Shown: positions 1 through 11,519, counted from the first letter of the stretch. The stretch: 64,000 bases of DNA from Xylona heveae TC161 (GCF_001619985.1 NW_017264205.1:186001-250000), one strand, 5' to 3'. A program made the numbers and translations. The notes: generated from the sequence alone by a model not told the origin.

Positions 1-258
1 CACCAGAGATGCATCGCTAGCCGTCCCGATTCCCTCTTGTCACCCAAAAGGGCCAACCACCCGCCTTTGGCTTTGATTTCCTTTCACTGCTGTACAGTCC
101 TCTTTGACATTCACTCGTGATCTTGCGCTTCTCTGCTCGGTACCCCTCATTCGTTCGGGGTCAGCTTTTTGCTGTTTTTCTTTTTACCAGCTTTTACCAG
201 TTGCTGTCGACGTCGCCTACATTCGTTTTGTGATTTCCCGCTTTTGTCCTCTTTCAAA
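1..258 (+). promoter_or_regulatory. Upstream region of the GH72 gene
   Basis: This is the sequence before the proposed ATG at 259. It is pyrimidine-rich (many ctttt and tttcc runs) in the last 150 bases, as is common before fungal start codons. No upstream gene fragment is recognisable. Short open frames here (for example 104-409) look like chance. Confidence 0.5.
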
Positions 259-2157
259 ATGGTATATAATTCCTTTGCGCGCACTTTTGCTGTGGAGATT
301 TCCCGTGTACTTGAATACTAACACGGCTGTCAGTCGCAGCGTGTCATCCTCGCTCTTTTCGTTGCTCTTTTCGCAAGCCTTGCGGCTGCTGTGCAGCCTG
401 TTATTGTGAAGGGCTCCGACTTTGTCAATAGTCAAAGTGGTGACCGATTTGAGATCATTGGTGTTGCGTGAGTTGCGCCGATACCCAACATTAAATATAA
501 CTCACTCGCTCAATTTTCCTCTAGTTACCAACCTGGTGGTGCTTCTGGCTACAACCCCGGCAGTGACCCTCTGAGCGACGGAAAGGTCTGCTTGCGAGAT
601 GCCGCTATCATGCAGAATCTGGGCGTTAGTGCTCTGTCCTTCTGATAAGAAAATACAACCTACTGACGGATCGGCTGCACCAGGTCAACACCATCCGTGT
701 TTACAATGTCGACCCCACCATCAACCACGATGAATGCGCCAGCATTTTCAACTCGGTTGGAATTTACATGATCCTTGACGTCAACTCACCCTTGGTCGGT
801 CAGAGCTTGAACAGGGACCAGCCTTGGACCTCCTACTACTCTGGTTATCTGCAGCGAGTCTTTTCTGTCATCGAGGCTTTCAAGAACTACCCCAACACTC
901 TGGGATTCTTCGCCGGAAATGAAGTCATCAATGACGACTCCAACGCACAGAACGTTCCTCAGTACATTAGAGTAAGGCATCATTCTCGACCCCTTGAGGG
1001 TTTCAAACAATCATGTGCGCTAATTGCTTCACCAGGCCGTCCAAAGAGACATGAAGAACTACATTGCCAAGCACTGCGATCGTGCCATTCCCGTTGGATA
1101 CTCCGCCGCTGATGTGCGGGATATTCTGCAAGACACTTGGGCCTATCTGCAATGTTCCATTAGCGGTGATGACAACAACATGTCTCGCTCTGACTTTTTC
1201 GGTGCGCAACCCCGTGCTCTGGTCTTATACGATTTCTTTCCCCTCCCCCTCACCCCCACAGAACCTCCTTGACTAATGCTCGAACGAAAAGGTCTCAACT
1301 CATACTCGTGGTGCGGCGGTGATGCTACTTTCGAGAGCGCCGGTTACAATACCCTTGTCGAGATGTTTGCTAGCACCACTGTCCCCGTCTTCTTCTCCGA
1401 GTATGGCTGCAACCAAGTCAAGCCTCGTGTCTTTGATGAAGTTCAGGCCCTCTACGGACCCCAGATGACCGTTCTCAGCGGAGGTTTGGTGTACGAGTAC
1501 TCTCAGGAACCATCCGACTACGGTCTCGTCGTCATCAACAATGACGGCAGTGTCAATCTTCGCACCGACTTTGACAACCTGCAGAGCCAGTTCAACAAGC
1601 TCAACGTGACCCTCCTCGAGTCGAGCAACAACACTGCAACCGCCCTCAACCCGCCTACTTGCTCAGCGGACCTGATCACCTCGTCCTCCTTCAGCACTGA
1701 CTTCACCCTCCCCCAGGTGCCCCCGGGTGGCCAGGACCTCATTGACAACGGCATCCAGAACCCTAACCAGGGAAAGCTCGTCGACGTCCAGCAGACTAGC
1801 CCCAGCCAGACCGTCTATGGTTCCAACGGAAGCAAGCTCAACAACCTTGCTATCAGTCCCCTTCCAAGCGACCAGAGCAACCACCCCTCGGGTGAGAAGA
1901 GCAGCGGATCTTCGAGCAGCTCCGCTGCCACTTCCTCCACCTCGAGCTCTGGCTCTAGCTCTACTTCCACCATGTCCACGGCAACCTCGAGCACAAAGCC
2001 TACTGGCACCGCGAACTCTAACTCCAAGACCGCCACAACCTCCTCGGCTTCAGGCACTCCCAGTGCTGCTGGCGGCGAGAACGCCGCTGGCATGAACGAC
2101 GTTAAGCTCCCTGCCCTTGTCTTGGCCGCTGTTATTGGTTTCGCCTGGTGCCTTTAG
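259..2157 (+). CDS. GPI-anchored 1,3-beta-glucanosyltransferase, GH72 (Gel/Gas family)
   Basis: Elongates and remodels cell-wall beta-1,3-glucan at the outer face of the plasma membrane. Exons are 259-261, 334-467, 525-624, 684-971, 1036-1201 and 1292-2157, giving 518 residues. The first exon is only the ATG. The intron 262-333 has TACTAAC and cag, and a stop lies in frame just upstream of exon 2 (319-321), so the start cannot be within exon 2. A signal peptide (MSQRVILALFVALFASLAAA) follows. The two catalytic Glu of GH72 are seen in GNEVIND (about E159) and FFSEYGCN (about E267). There is no cysteine-rich CBM43 module. A Ser/Thr-rich tail and a C-terminal hydrophobic end (LPALVLAAVIGFAWCL) indicate a GPI anchor. 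Several paralogues exist in these fungi, so the exact gel number is not assigned. Confidence 0.95.
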
Positions 2158-2583
2158 ATTGCATCTTTCGGTCAATGTCTAAAAACGCCTCCTTCTTGTC
2201 TTTTCAAGTTATTCAGCGTCCGGTCGTATAGTCCCTTTTAGTTTCACCCTCAATCACTGGCATGCATGCGAGCAGGAATGGTTTGAAATGAACTTCTTTA
2301 GAGCGCGCTTTTCTTCGAGTACCCCCAATTTTTTTCAGCGCCACAAGTACAAAGTGATGATTTCTCCGCATAGATATTTTTGACCGCCAAATTATCTGAA
2401 TATATTTCTTCGTATCAACCTCTTTGTACAATGATGAAAACGCTATCCCAGAATGTATAGAACCAGAAAATGTGACGTCTCAAGGCAAACCCTCCTTCCC
2501 CAACGCCGAACCATAACAATGCTTTAATTTGACCCAGTCTTCATTTCCTTCCAGTTATGCGCATAGATGATATATTAAAAATC
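2158..2583. other. Convergent intergenic region
   Basis: Shared 3' region of the GH72 gene and GPN2, which end facing each other. It is AT-rich after 2320. No coding potential is seen beyond chance frames. Confidence 0.5.
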
Positions 2584-4255
2584 TCACGTATTTTTTCGAA
2601 TAACCTTGACACCGCTATCACCCTGCGGCGGCAAGGCATCCATGTTTTCCCACTCCTCCATCTCGTCGGTGGGTCCAGCATCAGCACCCGTATCCATACC
2701 CGTACCCGTACCCGTTCCTGCTGCAGCATCACCTGCAGCAGCACGAATCGCTTCATCTCTCGCTTTTGCCTCTTCCTCCCACTGTCTTCGCTCCAACTCG
2801 TCAAACTCCTCGCGGCGATCGATCCAGCGTTCTTGCACATCCCGAATATCCATGGTCGTCCTGCCCTCGCGCATGGCGACTTGCCAGACTGTATCGTTTG
2901 CGCCTTCGGCTGCGCCAAATGCATACCCGCCTGCCCGATCGATGGCGTGTAGCAGCGTCATCATGCTGCGCTTGTCTTCGACGGCGAGCGTTTCGAATCC
3001 AACGAGTCCGAAATCTTCAATGAGCTCGATAATCGCCCGGTTCAGGCCAGAAAATTTCGATGCAGGTGTGGTATCGCTGTTCGTGTCTGTACTAGTGTTG
3101 GCTTCACCAGTGTTGGTTGCGTGGGCTGCGGATCCGCCACCCATTCGACTTGCGATTTCAGCGTCAAGATGAGGAAGGAGATAGTTCAGGTCTTGCACTT
3201 CGGCGTAAAAGTCGAGATTGAATGGCAAAGGAGCGTAGCTGGCGAGTTTGTCGATCTTGGTGAGGACGTTGAGGTGGGGTAGGTCCATCTGAAGCATGGC
3301 TCGGAGAGAGAGAAGTAGTGTGGAAATGTACAGTGAGGGGAGAGTTAGAGAGTAGGAGTCGGTGAGGTGTATTGCGACTAGCTATTGGTTGAGAAGAAGG
3401 ATCAGCATAAATGCTAACATGGAGAAGGGAAAATAGGCAAGGAAGGAGGTTTGGTAAGGGTGTAGAGGTAGTAAAGGGAAGAAGAGGGAACGTAGAGAGA
3501 CATACTCTGTATCCAAGCTTTTGTATCCGGAAGAAAATGTTGCGGAGAGACGAGTGGTGCGTGAAGAGCTCGACTTGGCCGGGACAATCGAAGAGAACGT
3601 AGTCTTCTGTATTGACGAAAATAAAAGTATTAGCATGTAATTATATTCTAAGCATCAGCGGAGAAGCAGAAGTGTAAAGGCGTATATTGAGCATATACTG
3701 GAATGTGGCACTGGCAGGCTGATGATGCACGGTTGGATTGCAAGGCGGATGCTTACCTCCAAGTTTGCTTAGGCCTTGCTCTAACCACTCCATATTATGC
3801 TCCAACTCTTCTAGCGCATATAGAATGCCTCCATTGGGACCGAGATTCTCCTCTTCCATAATCTCGTCCAGTGTGACTAGGTCCCGCACATCGAGCGCGC
3901 AGGGGTATGAGGTGTGGTCGTTAGCTGGGTCGAGATTGACGACGGAGCATTTGCGGCCAATTGCGGACATGAATTGTTGCACTGGAAGTGGGACAAAAGT
4001 ATTAGCTACATGTGTCATCTAGTGTTTTTTCTTTTGGGTCCATCTTTCATGAGTGTAGAGTAACAAGAGCTCTGGGAGGATATCCTATGTCTCGGACAAA
4101 TGGCGTCATGGGGCAGCGGCGCAACGTACTTCCATCGCAGTAAGTGGACTTTCCTGAGCCCGGGGGACCTATGACAAGCTTTGGTCTAGTCAGCACAAAC
4201 TTCCAAAGTCTTCAAGCGCAGTACATGGGGAATGCCAGACCTGTGCAAACGGCAT
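2584..4255 (-). CDS. GPN2: GPN-loop GTPase 2, RNA polymerase II assembly/import factor
   Basis: GPN-loop GTPases help assemble RNA polymerases and bring them into the nucleus. Exons (minus strand) are 4255-4241, 4178-4130, 3981-3757, 3606-3506 and 3381-2584, giving 395 residues. Seen in order: MPFAQ start, P-loop VIGPPGSGKSTYC, the GPNGG insertion that defines the family, DCPGQVELF, and TKIDK. The stretch MLQMDLPHLNVLTKID and the length fit GPN2 better than GPN1 or GPN3. The acidic, Gly/Thr-repeat C-terminal tail (GTGTGTGMDTG) is poorly conserved in the family. Intron 1 needs a weak donor (GTCTGG); no other donor keeps the frame into the P-loop. Divergent from BUB3. Confidence 0.93.
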
Positions 4256-4456
4256 ATTGGCTGCTGGTGGGGTGTTTGACGTGAGGCTTGGGATAGGGCG
4301 GAGTGGTGGGATGGATACCGGCAGAAAACAAATGATCCGCGCCAAGAACTCACACCGCAAAGCAACTTACAGCCCGTGCGCCCGCCCGCCGATCCAGCAT
4401 CAACAAACGTTTGTCTACCTTTCTCGACTCCACATTGGAACTACTTCACGTTCAAC
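4256..4456. promoter_or_regulatory. Divergent promoter region GPN2/BUB3
   Basis: Only 201 bases separate the two start codons, so both promoters and 5' leaders must lie here. It contains GC-rich stretches (cccgtgcgcccgcccgccg near 4372) and a CT-rich run just before the BUB3 ATG. Confidence 0.55.
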
Positions 4457-5651
4457 ATGAGCTGTAAGTGATTGATCAACTATTGAAGAGATTTAGTGCT
4501 GTCTGACTGACATGCCTCTGCAGCACAATTCGAGCTTTCTACCCCCCCAACTGACGCCATCTCGGCGGTCAAGTTCGCTCCTGGTGCTTCAAATCGCATG
4601 CTTGTCTCGTCATGGGACAGGAACGTCTACTTATACGATACTTCCGTCAAGCCTGATGGGCAACTGTTACGGAAGTATGAGCATCGGGCTCCTGTGCTTG
4701 ACGTCTGCTGGGGCGCAGACGAGAACGAGGCGTTCAGCGCAGGACTTGACTGGGACGTGAGAAGGTGGGCATCACTCTGTCAAGCCAGTGTAACACGGAT
4801 TGCAGGACCGGACCCAAATTGAAGTCTGACTCTTTTATGTGTACAATAGAATAAACCTCGAGACAGGCGAGCAATCAGTGCTCAGTTCGCACGAAGCCGG
4901 CGTCAAGTCCGTCGTATACAGCCGGGAAACCTCGACCGTTATCTCCGCCTCATGGGACTCGACGCTGCACGTCCACCACCCGACCAAGATGCCGCATGTG
5001 CCCGCTACAATCAACCTGCCTAGCAAGCCATTCTCGCTATCTATCACGCCGACGAAACTGGTCGTGGCTATGGCATCGCGTGCCCTTCACATTTACGATA
5101 TCCGCTCACTAGCGCTCCTCACCTCGCAGGCATCCGAGGCCCCACCGAATGTTGTTGATCTCGAGCCCCTACAGCGCAGAGAGAGTTCATTGAAATTCAT
5201 GACTCGCGCTGTAGCGTGCATGCCCAAGGACGACGGGTACGCCAGCAGCAGCATCGAAGGCCGTATTGCTGTTGAGTGGTTCGATCCTAGCCCGGACTCC
5301 CAGGCCCGCAAATACGCATTCAAATGCCACAGACAAGTTGCAGAGAATGGGGTCGACGTTGTGTACCCCGTCAACGCACTTGCCTTCCATCCTGTTCATG
5401 GCACCTTTGCTTCCGGTGGCGGCGACGGCTTTGTCGCCCTGTGGGATGGCGTTGCCAAGAGACGTATCAGGCAGTACCAGCGGTACCCGTCGAGTATCGC
5501 TGCTCTTGCCTTCTCCGATGACGGCAAATACCTCGCTGTGGCCGTCAGTCCTGGATTTGAGGATGGCAAGGATGATATCTCAGAGGGAGTGGTCAAGGTC
5601 TTTGTGAGAGAACTTAGCGAGTCAGAAGCAAAGGCCAAAGGCGCCAAATAA
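4457..5651 (+). CDS. BUB3: Mitotic spindle checkpoint protein Bub3 (WD40)
   Basis: Bub3 binds GLEBS motifs of Bub1/BubR1 and MELT motifs of the kinetochore protein Spc105 in the spindle checkpoint. Exons are 4457-4463 (7 nt), 4524-4764 and 4850-5651, giving 349 residues, the usual family length. The start reads MSSQFELSTPPTDAISAVKF. WD-type repeats are visible (MLVSSWDRNVYLYD, FSAGLDWDVRR, VISASWDSTLHV, FASGGGDGFVALWD), and the seven-bladed propeller layout matches Bub3/Rae1; the SSWDR and GLDWDVRR blades favour Bub3. Divergent from GPN2, convergent with POP5. Confidence 0.94.
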
Positions 5652-6117
5652 GAACTTATTTTGGGAGGGAGTGGTCAAACGATTTGAAATATTTTCAGTT
5701 TTTTTTTTCCCTTGTAGTACTAGCTTCGCTTTGGGGCCGATGCTGGCGTTCGCCCTGTACGATGGCGTTAGGAGATATTGATGACCGTGTAGAAGAATAA
5801 AAGATCCAGTTATATCCTCCATTTGGAAGCATACTGTACTTCCCCTCATGGTTTTTCTCCTATTCTGATGCCTTTTAAATAATAAATATAATATTCAGCG
5901 TTGAGCATCTCTAGACAAGCTGAGACGCCAAAAGAAAACCAATCAATATCTTTCTATTGGGTATATCCTCGATTTCAAGCTCAGAGACTCAACCATCCCT
6001 GGAAATCAACGCCGGAAATGCAACCCAAAATGCCCCACCAAATGAACCAAAACTCCTTATCCTCGCGCCGCCCTTGCCACAAAGCATATCCCCAAACACA
6101 CCATGTTTTATGCAGCT
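5652..6117. other. Convergent intergenic region BUB3/POP5
   Basis: 3' regions of two convergent genes, AT-rich around 5690-5710 and 5880-5900. Nothing else is recognised. Confidence 0.45.
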
Positions 6118-6857
6118 TCAATCCTCATCCGTACTATCACCCGCACCTATACCTTCCTCATCCTCATCCTCATCGTCCAAATCCATTACTCCAGCAGCAG
6201 GATCAATCCTACTTTCCTTCCCGGCATCACCACTTCCGGGTATACTCTCCGTCAAAAGATCGAGGTTGAAACCCGACTGATTCTGTTTTTTCGCTCTTAA
6301 CACCATGTTTCTTGCGCGCCGAATGGCTTCTTCTTCGGCTTTGCGTATCGTTCCTGAGACCTTCACCACATGCACCACGCAGGGTTTGCCCGAGCCGGGC
6401 ACGCTGGTCATGAATGACAGCGCGGCCCAGACCAGTCGATAATGTGCTCGAGTGACGCGGATGATTGCAGTAGAGGTTGCGGGGGAGAGATATTTCACTG
6501 TCAGAACGAAGACAAAATTAGCATTAGAATCCCCACAGCAGTGTTGTAATATGGCTGCTTTTCGACCCAAAATAAGGAAGAAGCTTCGAAAAGGAAAAAA
6601 AAAAAGCAGGACAAAGAGGCAGATGAGGCGCAAAACATACCTACTAAACTCCCGGACGTCATGCCAGCGCCGTAATCCCCAAACAGATATCCAGTCTCGG
6701 CTCGTATTGCGCGGGCAAGAACAGCAGCGGTCAATGTCGGCGGAGAAGGTTGGTGGAATTCGACCAAGGCCGGGACATCTTTGCTTGGTTTGGATGCGCT
6801 GTCCGTCGATGGGTAGAGGAATTGCACGAGGAGGTAGCGGTTTTTGAGGCGGACCAT
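6118..6857 (-). CDS. POP5: RNase P/MRP protein subunit Pop5
   Basis: Core protein of RNase P and RNase MRP, needed for tRNA 5' processing and rRNA processing in the nucleus. Exons are 6857-6641 and 6497-6118, giving 198 residues. The N-terminus MVRLKNRYLLVQFLYP is diagnostic of Pop5. The second exon continues with VKYLSPATSTAIIRVTR and a YRLVWAALSFMT stretch typical of the Rpp14/Pop5 fold. The C-terminal tail is Asp/Glu-rich (DLDDEDEDEEG), an addition that varies among fungi. The join is GTA-G|TG, restoring V-K-Y-L. Confidence 0.93.
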
Positions 6858-7314
6858 TTTTGATTCAGGTTTAATGAGTAAGTGGGGAGAGAGGTGTTTG
6901 CGATGATGCTATGGAGGTTGTGCGACAATTGTAAGCTGTCGAAAATAGATGCGGGGTTTTGTTCGTGGGTTGAAAAGGTGTCTTGGGGCAAAATGATAAC
7001 CAAATGTTTACCTAGAGCTGGTTGTTCTTTGGGCGGGAATCTAGCGAATGGGATGGTTGTCGCGTGGGGTTTCTTAGCCTACTCGTAGACCGGAGACGAA
7101 TTGTAAAGCTCCTGCACGTCACCATAAAAAAGTCACAAAACAACGTCAAGCAGGAGCTATGTCTGGATTAGACACAGAAATCTCCCATTGGTCTAAATTG
7201 ATCTCGGAGAGCAGACTTTGCAACTAATACCATTCGGAGTCTAAAAATTGATTTTGAAGAGTCTATAACGGTGATAATGTACTCCTATGAGCTCGTTCCC
7301 AAAGAAGAGCAGAC
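6858..7314. other. Intergenic region upstream of POP5, downstream of cnxE
   Basis: Both flanking genes are on the minus strand. This stretch is the POP5 promoter plus the cnxE 3' region. No gene is seen. Confidence 0.45.
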
Positions 7315-9591
7315 TCAGCCACTTGAAATCTGGCTCATGAGTAGAGCTTTAATGGTTTGACCTTTCGAAAAGCTTGGAGGACCGGCTTTGCCTGCAGGTA
7401 GACAGAGCAATGCATTGGCACTCTTCAAACTGCCCACCCGAGAGCTTCTTTGGTTTCCTGTGCTGCTTGCGTGAAGTAAACCATCTGCCTTTCCAGTAAC
7501 TATGGCTCGGTGGTATTCTGCCCGCTGGGGATCCAGCCTGACATCGTGATCGAGCACCACGGTTACTGCAGGCAGACCAGCAGGCGAGATGCCCGAGGAT
7601 TGATGCAGCGAGGGAAGAACAAAAAGGTGAAACGTGACCACAGCCGATGCGGGATTACCAGGAAGGGAGAAAATGACTTTGCTCTGACGTTCTCCATTGT
7701 TGTCCTTGAATGGAACTGTAGCAAATGTGGTGGGCTTTCCCGGCTTCATTGCAACTCGGCCAAAGTGGATTGTTCCGCCAAGGGAACGTTCAATAGTAGG
7801 TTTGAGAAGATCGAGCTCTCCCATAGAAACCCCACCAGTCGTGATAATGACATCTACCTTTCGTAGAGCGTCTCTGAGAGTCTCCTCAAGTGCACCTGGT
7901 CTAGACAACAGATAGTTAGCATACAGCCAGAGACACCTGACCTGTACTGGGGCACATACTTGTCTCGAGCAATTCCTAGATCAAGAACCTCAAATCCCCA
8001 GCCTGAGACTGCAGCCATTATAGTTGGCCTGTTACAATCCCTAACCTCTCCAAGCCTTAACCCGCCAGGCCGATCATGCTGTATAATCTCATCACCTGTA
8101 CTGAGCACACCCACAACCGGCTTTTGGTATATAGTAACCTCAGAGACGCCAACTGACGCAAGCAAGCCCAGTTCACCTCCAACAGCGCTGATTTCGTCGC
8201 CCTTGGACAAGATTGTCTCGCCAGCTTGAATATCACTGCCGACTTCTCTTACATTTTCGCCAGGTTTGATATCATCTGTAAGGATCTCAACTTCTTTCTC
8301 TTCGGTGCCGTCTTCTGTCGTGGATTTTAGGACAGTATCTTCCACCATGACCACAGAAGTGGCTCCCGGTGGCAACGGTGCTCCCGTTGTAATTCTGGTA
8401 ATCTGGCCTTTCTTCAAGTCTGGAATTTCTCCAGGCGCAGCGTGTGAGATGGAAGCGACTGGAAATACACCTTTGGTGTTAGGCTTGCTCTCTGTAGCAA
8501 TCACAGCATAGCCATCCACGATGCTAGCTCTGAATGCAGGAACGGCTTCGGCAGCCTTGACATCTTCAGCGAGCACAGCGCCAATCAAGTTGCTGTTCAC
8601 AGGGACACGGGTGGTTTTGAACGCCGGCGTGAATTCTTTTATTAGCTTTAAAGCATCTTCAACAGAAAGCATCGTCCAAGGCGAAGCCCGATTACGGTGG
8701 CTTGCTCCTTGACTGGGGTCGTTTGATTTGGGCCGAGATTCAGCATTGGTGTGAGGAACTGGAATGGCGTGTCCCCCGTGTTTTCCATGACCGTGCCCAT
8801 GCCCATGGTCATGATGGTGATGATGATGATGCGTATTACCTCCAACTGCCGATTTGTTATCAGATTCAATGCCCGCCTCCTTTTCAAGCTTCTTGACACC
8901 GCCAGCGTGCAATGCCCTCGAATTTGCACCTGCTGCCTGGGTACAGGCATGAGGCAGGAGCTTCAGAATAGCCTGAAGATTTTCCTTTGCTCCCTTTGGA
9001 GAACCTGGCAAGGTAAGTATCAAGGACTTATTGCGTACTCCAGCAATAGGCCTTGACATCAATGCAACTAAGCTAGTGAGTCAGCCATCAAAGAGCTTAT
9101 ACATGATCTAGGCTGGTGTGATTCTCACATGGAGTTACGGACAAAGACGCAGCAAGCATTCCATGGCTTAAACAATGCATCATCATTAGTTTAATTCCAT
9201 CGAAGCATTCATGAGCACTCACACAAGTCCCGGGGCATTTTTGTGCAGGAGTGGCTCAATGGCCTATAAAGCGTGAGTGGATGATTTCATGATACCCGCG
9301 ATTGGCAGGGAAAATTGTATCTACCTCAGGCGTCTTGTCTTTAATTGCAAATCCTGTTCCTCCGGAGGTCACAATTAGATTTGCTGTCTCCTTGTCGGCC
9401 CATTGAGTTACTGCACGCTGAATCTCGAGTACATCATCAGGAACGATTCTCGTTTCAACCACATCCCACTGCTGGGAACCCTCGGAATTAAACACGTCTT
9501 TTAGCGTATTGCCGCACGCATCTGTGGCAGGATCATTTGCAGCCGTGTCTGAGACAATAAGAATTGCAGCTTTGAGCATTGAAGACGCCAT
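7315..9591 (-). CDS. cnxE: Gephyrin-type molybdenum cofactor synthesis protein CnxE (MogA-MoeA fusion)
   Basis: Adenylates molybdopterin (N-terminal MogA/G domain) and inserts molybdate (C-terminal MoeA/E domain), making Moco for nitrate reductase and xanthine dehydrogenase. Exons are 9591-9325, 9263-9223, 9166-9129, 9067-7960 and 7900-7315, giving 679 residues. Seen: MogA motif TSGGTGFAIKDKTPE near residues 74-88, LPGSPKGAKENL, then a His-rich linker at residues 195-215 (8769-8831), then MoeA motifs (VPAFRASIVDGYAV, ITTGAPLPPGA, GVLSTGDEI, TTGGVSMGE, SLPGNPASA). The order G-domain then E-domain is that of animal gephyrin and fungal CnxE and the reverse of plant Cnx1. Two small exons (41 and 38 nt) join in phase. 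Confidence 0.95.
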
Positions 9592-10010
9592 TGGATATAA
9601 ATTCTGAATTGTGTATACTATGAAGTAAAGGGTCCAAGCGATAACTGTTGGATGTCATCATATTCGGCACGCTATATACCCTCTGGGCTTATCTATGATT
9701 ACAACGTCACCCCAAAATAAATCACGGCTTTACAATGTAAAACAGATGCCTTTTCTCGATTCATGACTGTATTTTTCATACATATTTCTAAATTGCCGCA
9801 TAATAAAATGATATAACTACTTGAGAAATGTACAACGGTGAAGGTGATTGGATATCTGGGCAGCACTAGGCTGAACCTCTGAGGGTCATCTCATGGAGAT
9901 TTATATAGTATCTACCAGAACGCCACCAAATCGCTATGTATTCGACTACATCATAACTGTGCAATCATTTTCTTCGTCCATCTCCCAATTACTCGTGGTG
10001 TGAGCAGCGC
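9592..10010. other. Intergenic region upstream of cnxE
   Basis: AT-rich sequence between the cnxE start and the VMA16 stop, both minus strand. No ORF of note. It presumably holds the cnxE promoter and VMA16 3' UTR. Confidence 0.45.
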
Positions 10011-10818
10011 TCACGAAAATTCTGCTGCCTTTGAAGAGACAAGAAGCCCTATGATCAGTCCGAAAAGCCCGAGGACGGAACTGAAAATCTCAATAACGAG
10101 AATTTTGACGAATCTAAAAGATGGAAATTAGTGATGTATAGGGAAGCAAGTCCAGAGCCACGTACAAACTCGGGTCCGCAGCATCTGCCAAAGCGGCGCT
10201 GCTTCCATTGATGCCAACAGACACGCCGCAAATAAGGTTGCACATTCCGACGGTGATACCTGCCCAAAACAGAGCATAGCCAGTGTAGAAATTGCTTCCA
10301 GAGTAAATAGCGTCAGAAGAAACCGGATTTAATTTCGCGGAGAAGACGATCGACATAATAACTCCGTAGATGGCGACAACTTCGCAGAAAATAATGGAGA
10401 TCAAGTTCTTGGTTCGAATCCGCGGAGCCTTGACACCACCACCAAGGATGGAGGAGCCAGTGATGAAGATTCCCCTAGAATAACATCAGCTACACGAGCA
10501 TTTAAAAAGCAAGGTTGAGCTTCCTCGCACCATGCAGCTCCAACGACCGACAGACCCATACATAGGCCAATGCCGAGATCCGCCCAGGCATAAGGTGATA
10601 CAGTCTCGAGGAATTGACCGACCTAGGATATAGGTCAGCTTAGACATGGAACAATGAATATGAAGGGTCTTACGTTGAAGGCCTCTCCGTCGCCTGTAAA
10701 CAGCATATCTGGTCCACTGGTTAATCCGAAATCCTACTGCATGCTAGAGGCGCAGCTTACAAGCTCCAACTACAGCAAGCGCTGCAGTTGCGCCGCCTAC
10801 ACCGTAAGAAAGACTCAT
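10011..10818 (-). CDS. VMA16: V-type H+-ATPase proteolipid subunit c''
   Basis: Membrane rotor subunit of the vacuolar ATPase. Exons are 10818-10761, 10708-10674, 10622-10531, 10474-10166 and 10113-10011, giving 198 residues. The joined protein begins [19 protein letters not shown], then [41 protein letters not shown], a loop APRIRTKNL, and [17 protein letters not shown], whose Glu is the proton-binding residue expected for c''. The last helix [20 protein letters not shown] ends in [11 protein letters not shown]. The extra N-terminal helix and the [12 protein letters not shown] block point to Vma16 rather than Vma3 or Vma11. Divergent from TOA2. Confidence 0.92.
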
Positions 10819-11048
10819 CGTGACGGCGGTGCTTCCCTCGTCGAGCTGTTGGCGGGCAGGAGGTCTGCTTTCTGAGAGTTGAGATTCGATACCTCTTGAA
10901 GCTCCTCGGACCGGGCTGCATCACTCGTCAAGGCGCCTGTTCCGCCTATCTTGCTTAGTCAGCGCCAAGGGTCGCCTTCAACTATGACCACCTGGTGACC
11001 ACCATCTCTCATCATCAAAGCCCTTGTCTTCTCATTGACACCTTCAAG
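10819..11048. promoter_or_regulatory. Divergent promoter region VMA16/TOA2
   Basis: 230 bases between the two start codons must serve both genes. No clear TATA box is seen. Stretches such as ctcctcgg and ggcgcctgttccgcc are GC-rich. Confidence 0.5.
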
Positions 11049-11519
11049 ATGAGCGGATCTGCCTATTATGAGCTCTATCGCCGTAGCAGGTATGAAGAGA
11101 GCGCTCCCAAGTCTTCTCTGAGCTCACTCTGACATTCCTGGTCCGATTAGCATCGGGCTAGCTCTCACCGATACGCTAGACGATCTTATCAGTGCACGGC
11201 GGATGGAGCCTCAGTTGGCCATGAAGATTCTCGCGAATTTCGATCGAAGCATTACTGAGGTCCTTGCTGACAAGGTCAAGGCAAGATTGAGCTTCAAGGT
11301 AGATATCACTACCCTGCCCTTTTCCATATGTAGCGGCAAGGAAGTGAGCTAATATGCTCTCGACATCAAAAGGGCCATCTTGATACCTACCGTTTCTGCG
11401 ACGAAGTTTGGACTTTCCTGATCAAGGATGTGAACTTCAAGCTGGATAATCAGCAGCAGGTTCATGCGGACAAGGTCAAGATTGTGAGCTGCAATAGCAA
11501 GCGCCCTGGAGAAGCCTGA
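11049..11519 (+). CDS. TOA2: Transcription initiation factor IIA small (gamma) subunit
   Basis: TFIIA stabilises TBP on the TATA box in RNA polymerase II preinitiation complexes. Exons are 11049-11089, 11151-11298 and 11373-11519, giving 111 residues, the normal size. The helical N-terminal part reads [20 protein letters not shown], then [20 protein letters not shown] and [18 protein letters not shown]. The C-terminal beta-barrel part has [20 protein letters not shown]. All blocks are typical of the family, and phases join cleanly. Confidence 0.95.

Noticed and set aside
1727-2095. Open frames on both strands over the GH72 Ser-rich tail
   Set aside because: They are shadow frames of the repetitive Ser/Thr/Ala-coding end of the GH72 gene and have no domain of their own.
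10411-10420. ggttcgaatc resembling a tRNA T-loop/B box
   Set aside because: It lies in a coding exon of VMA16 (RTKNLI region) and there is no matching A box or cloverleaf.
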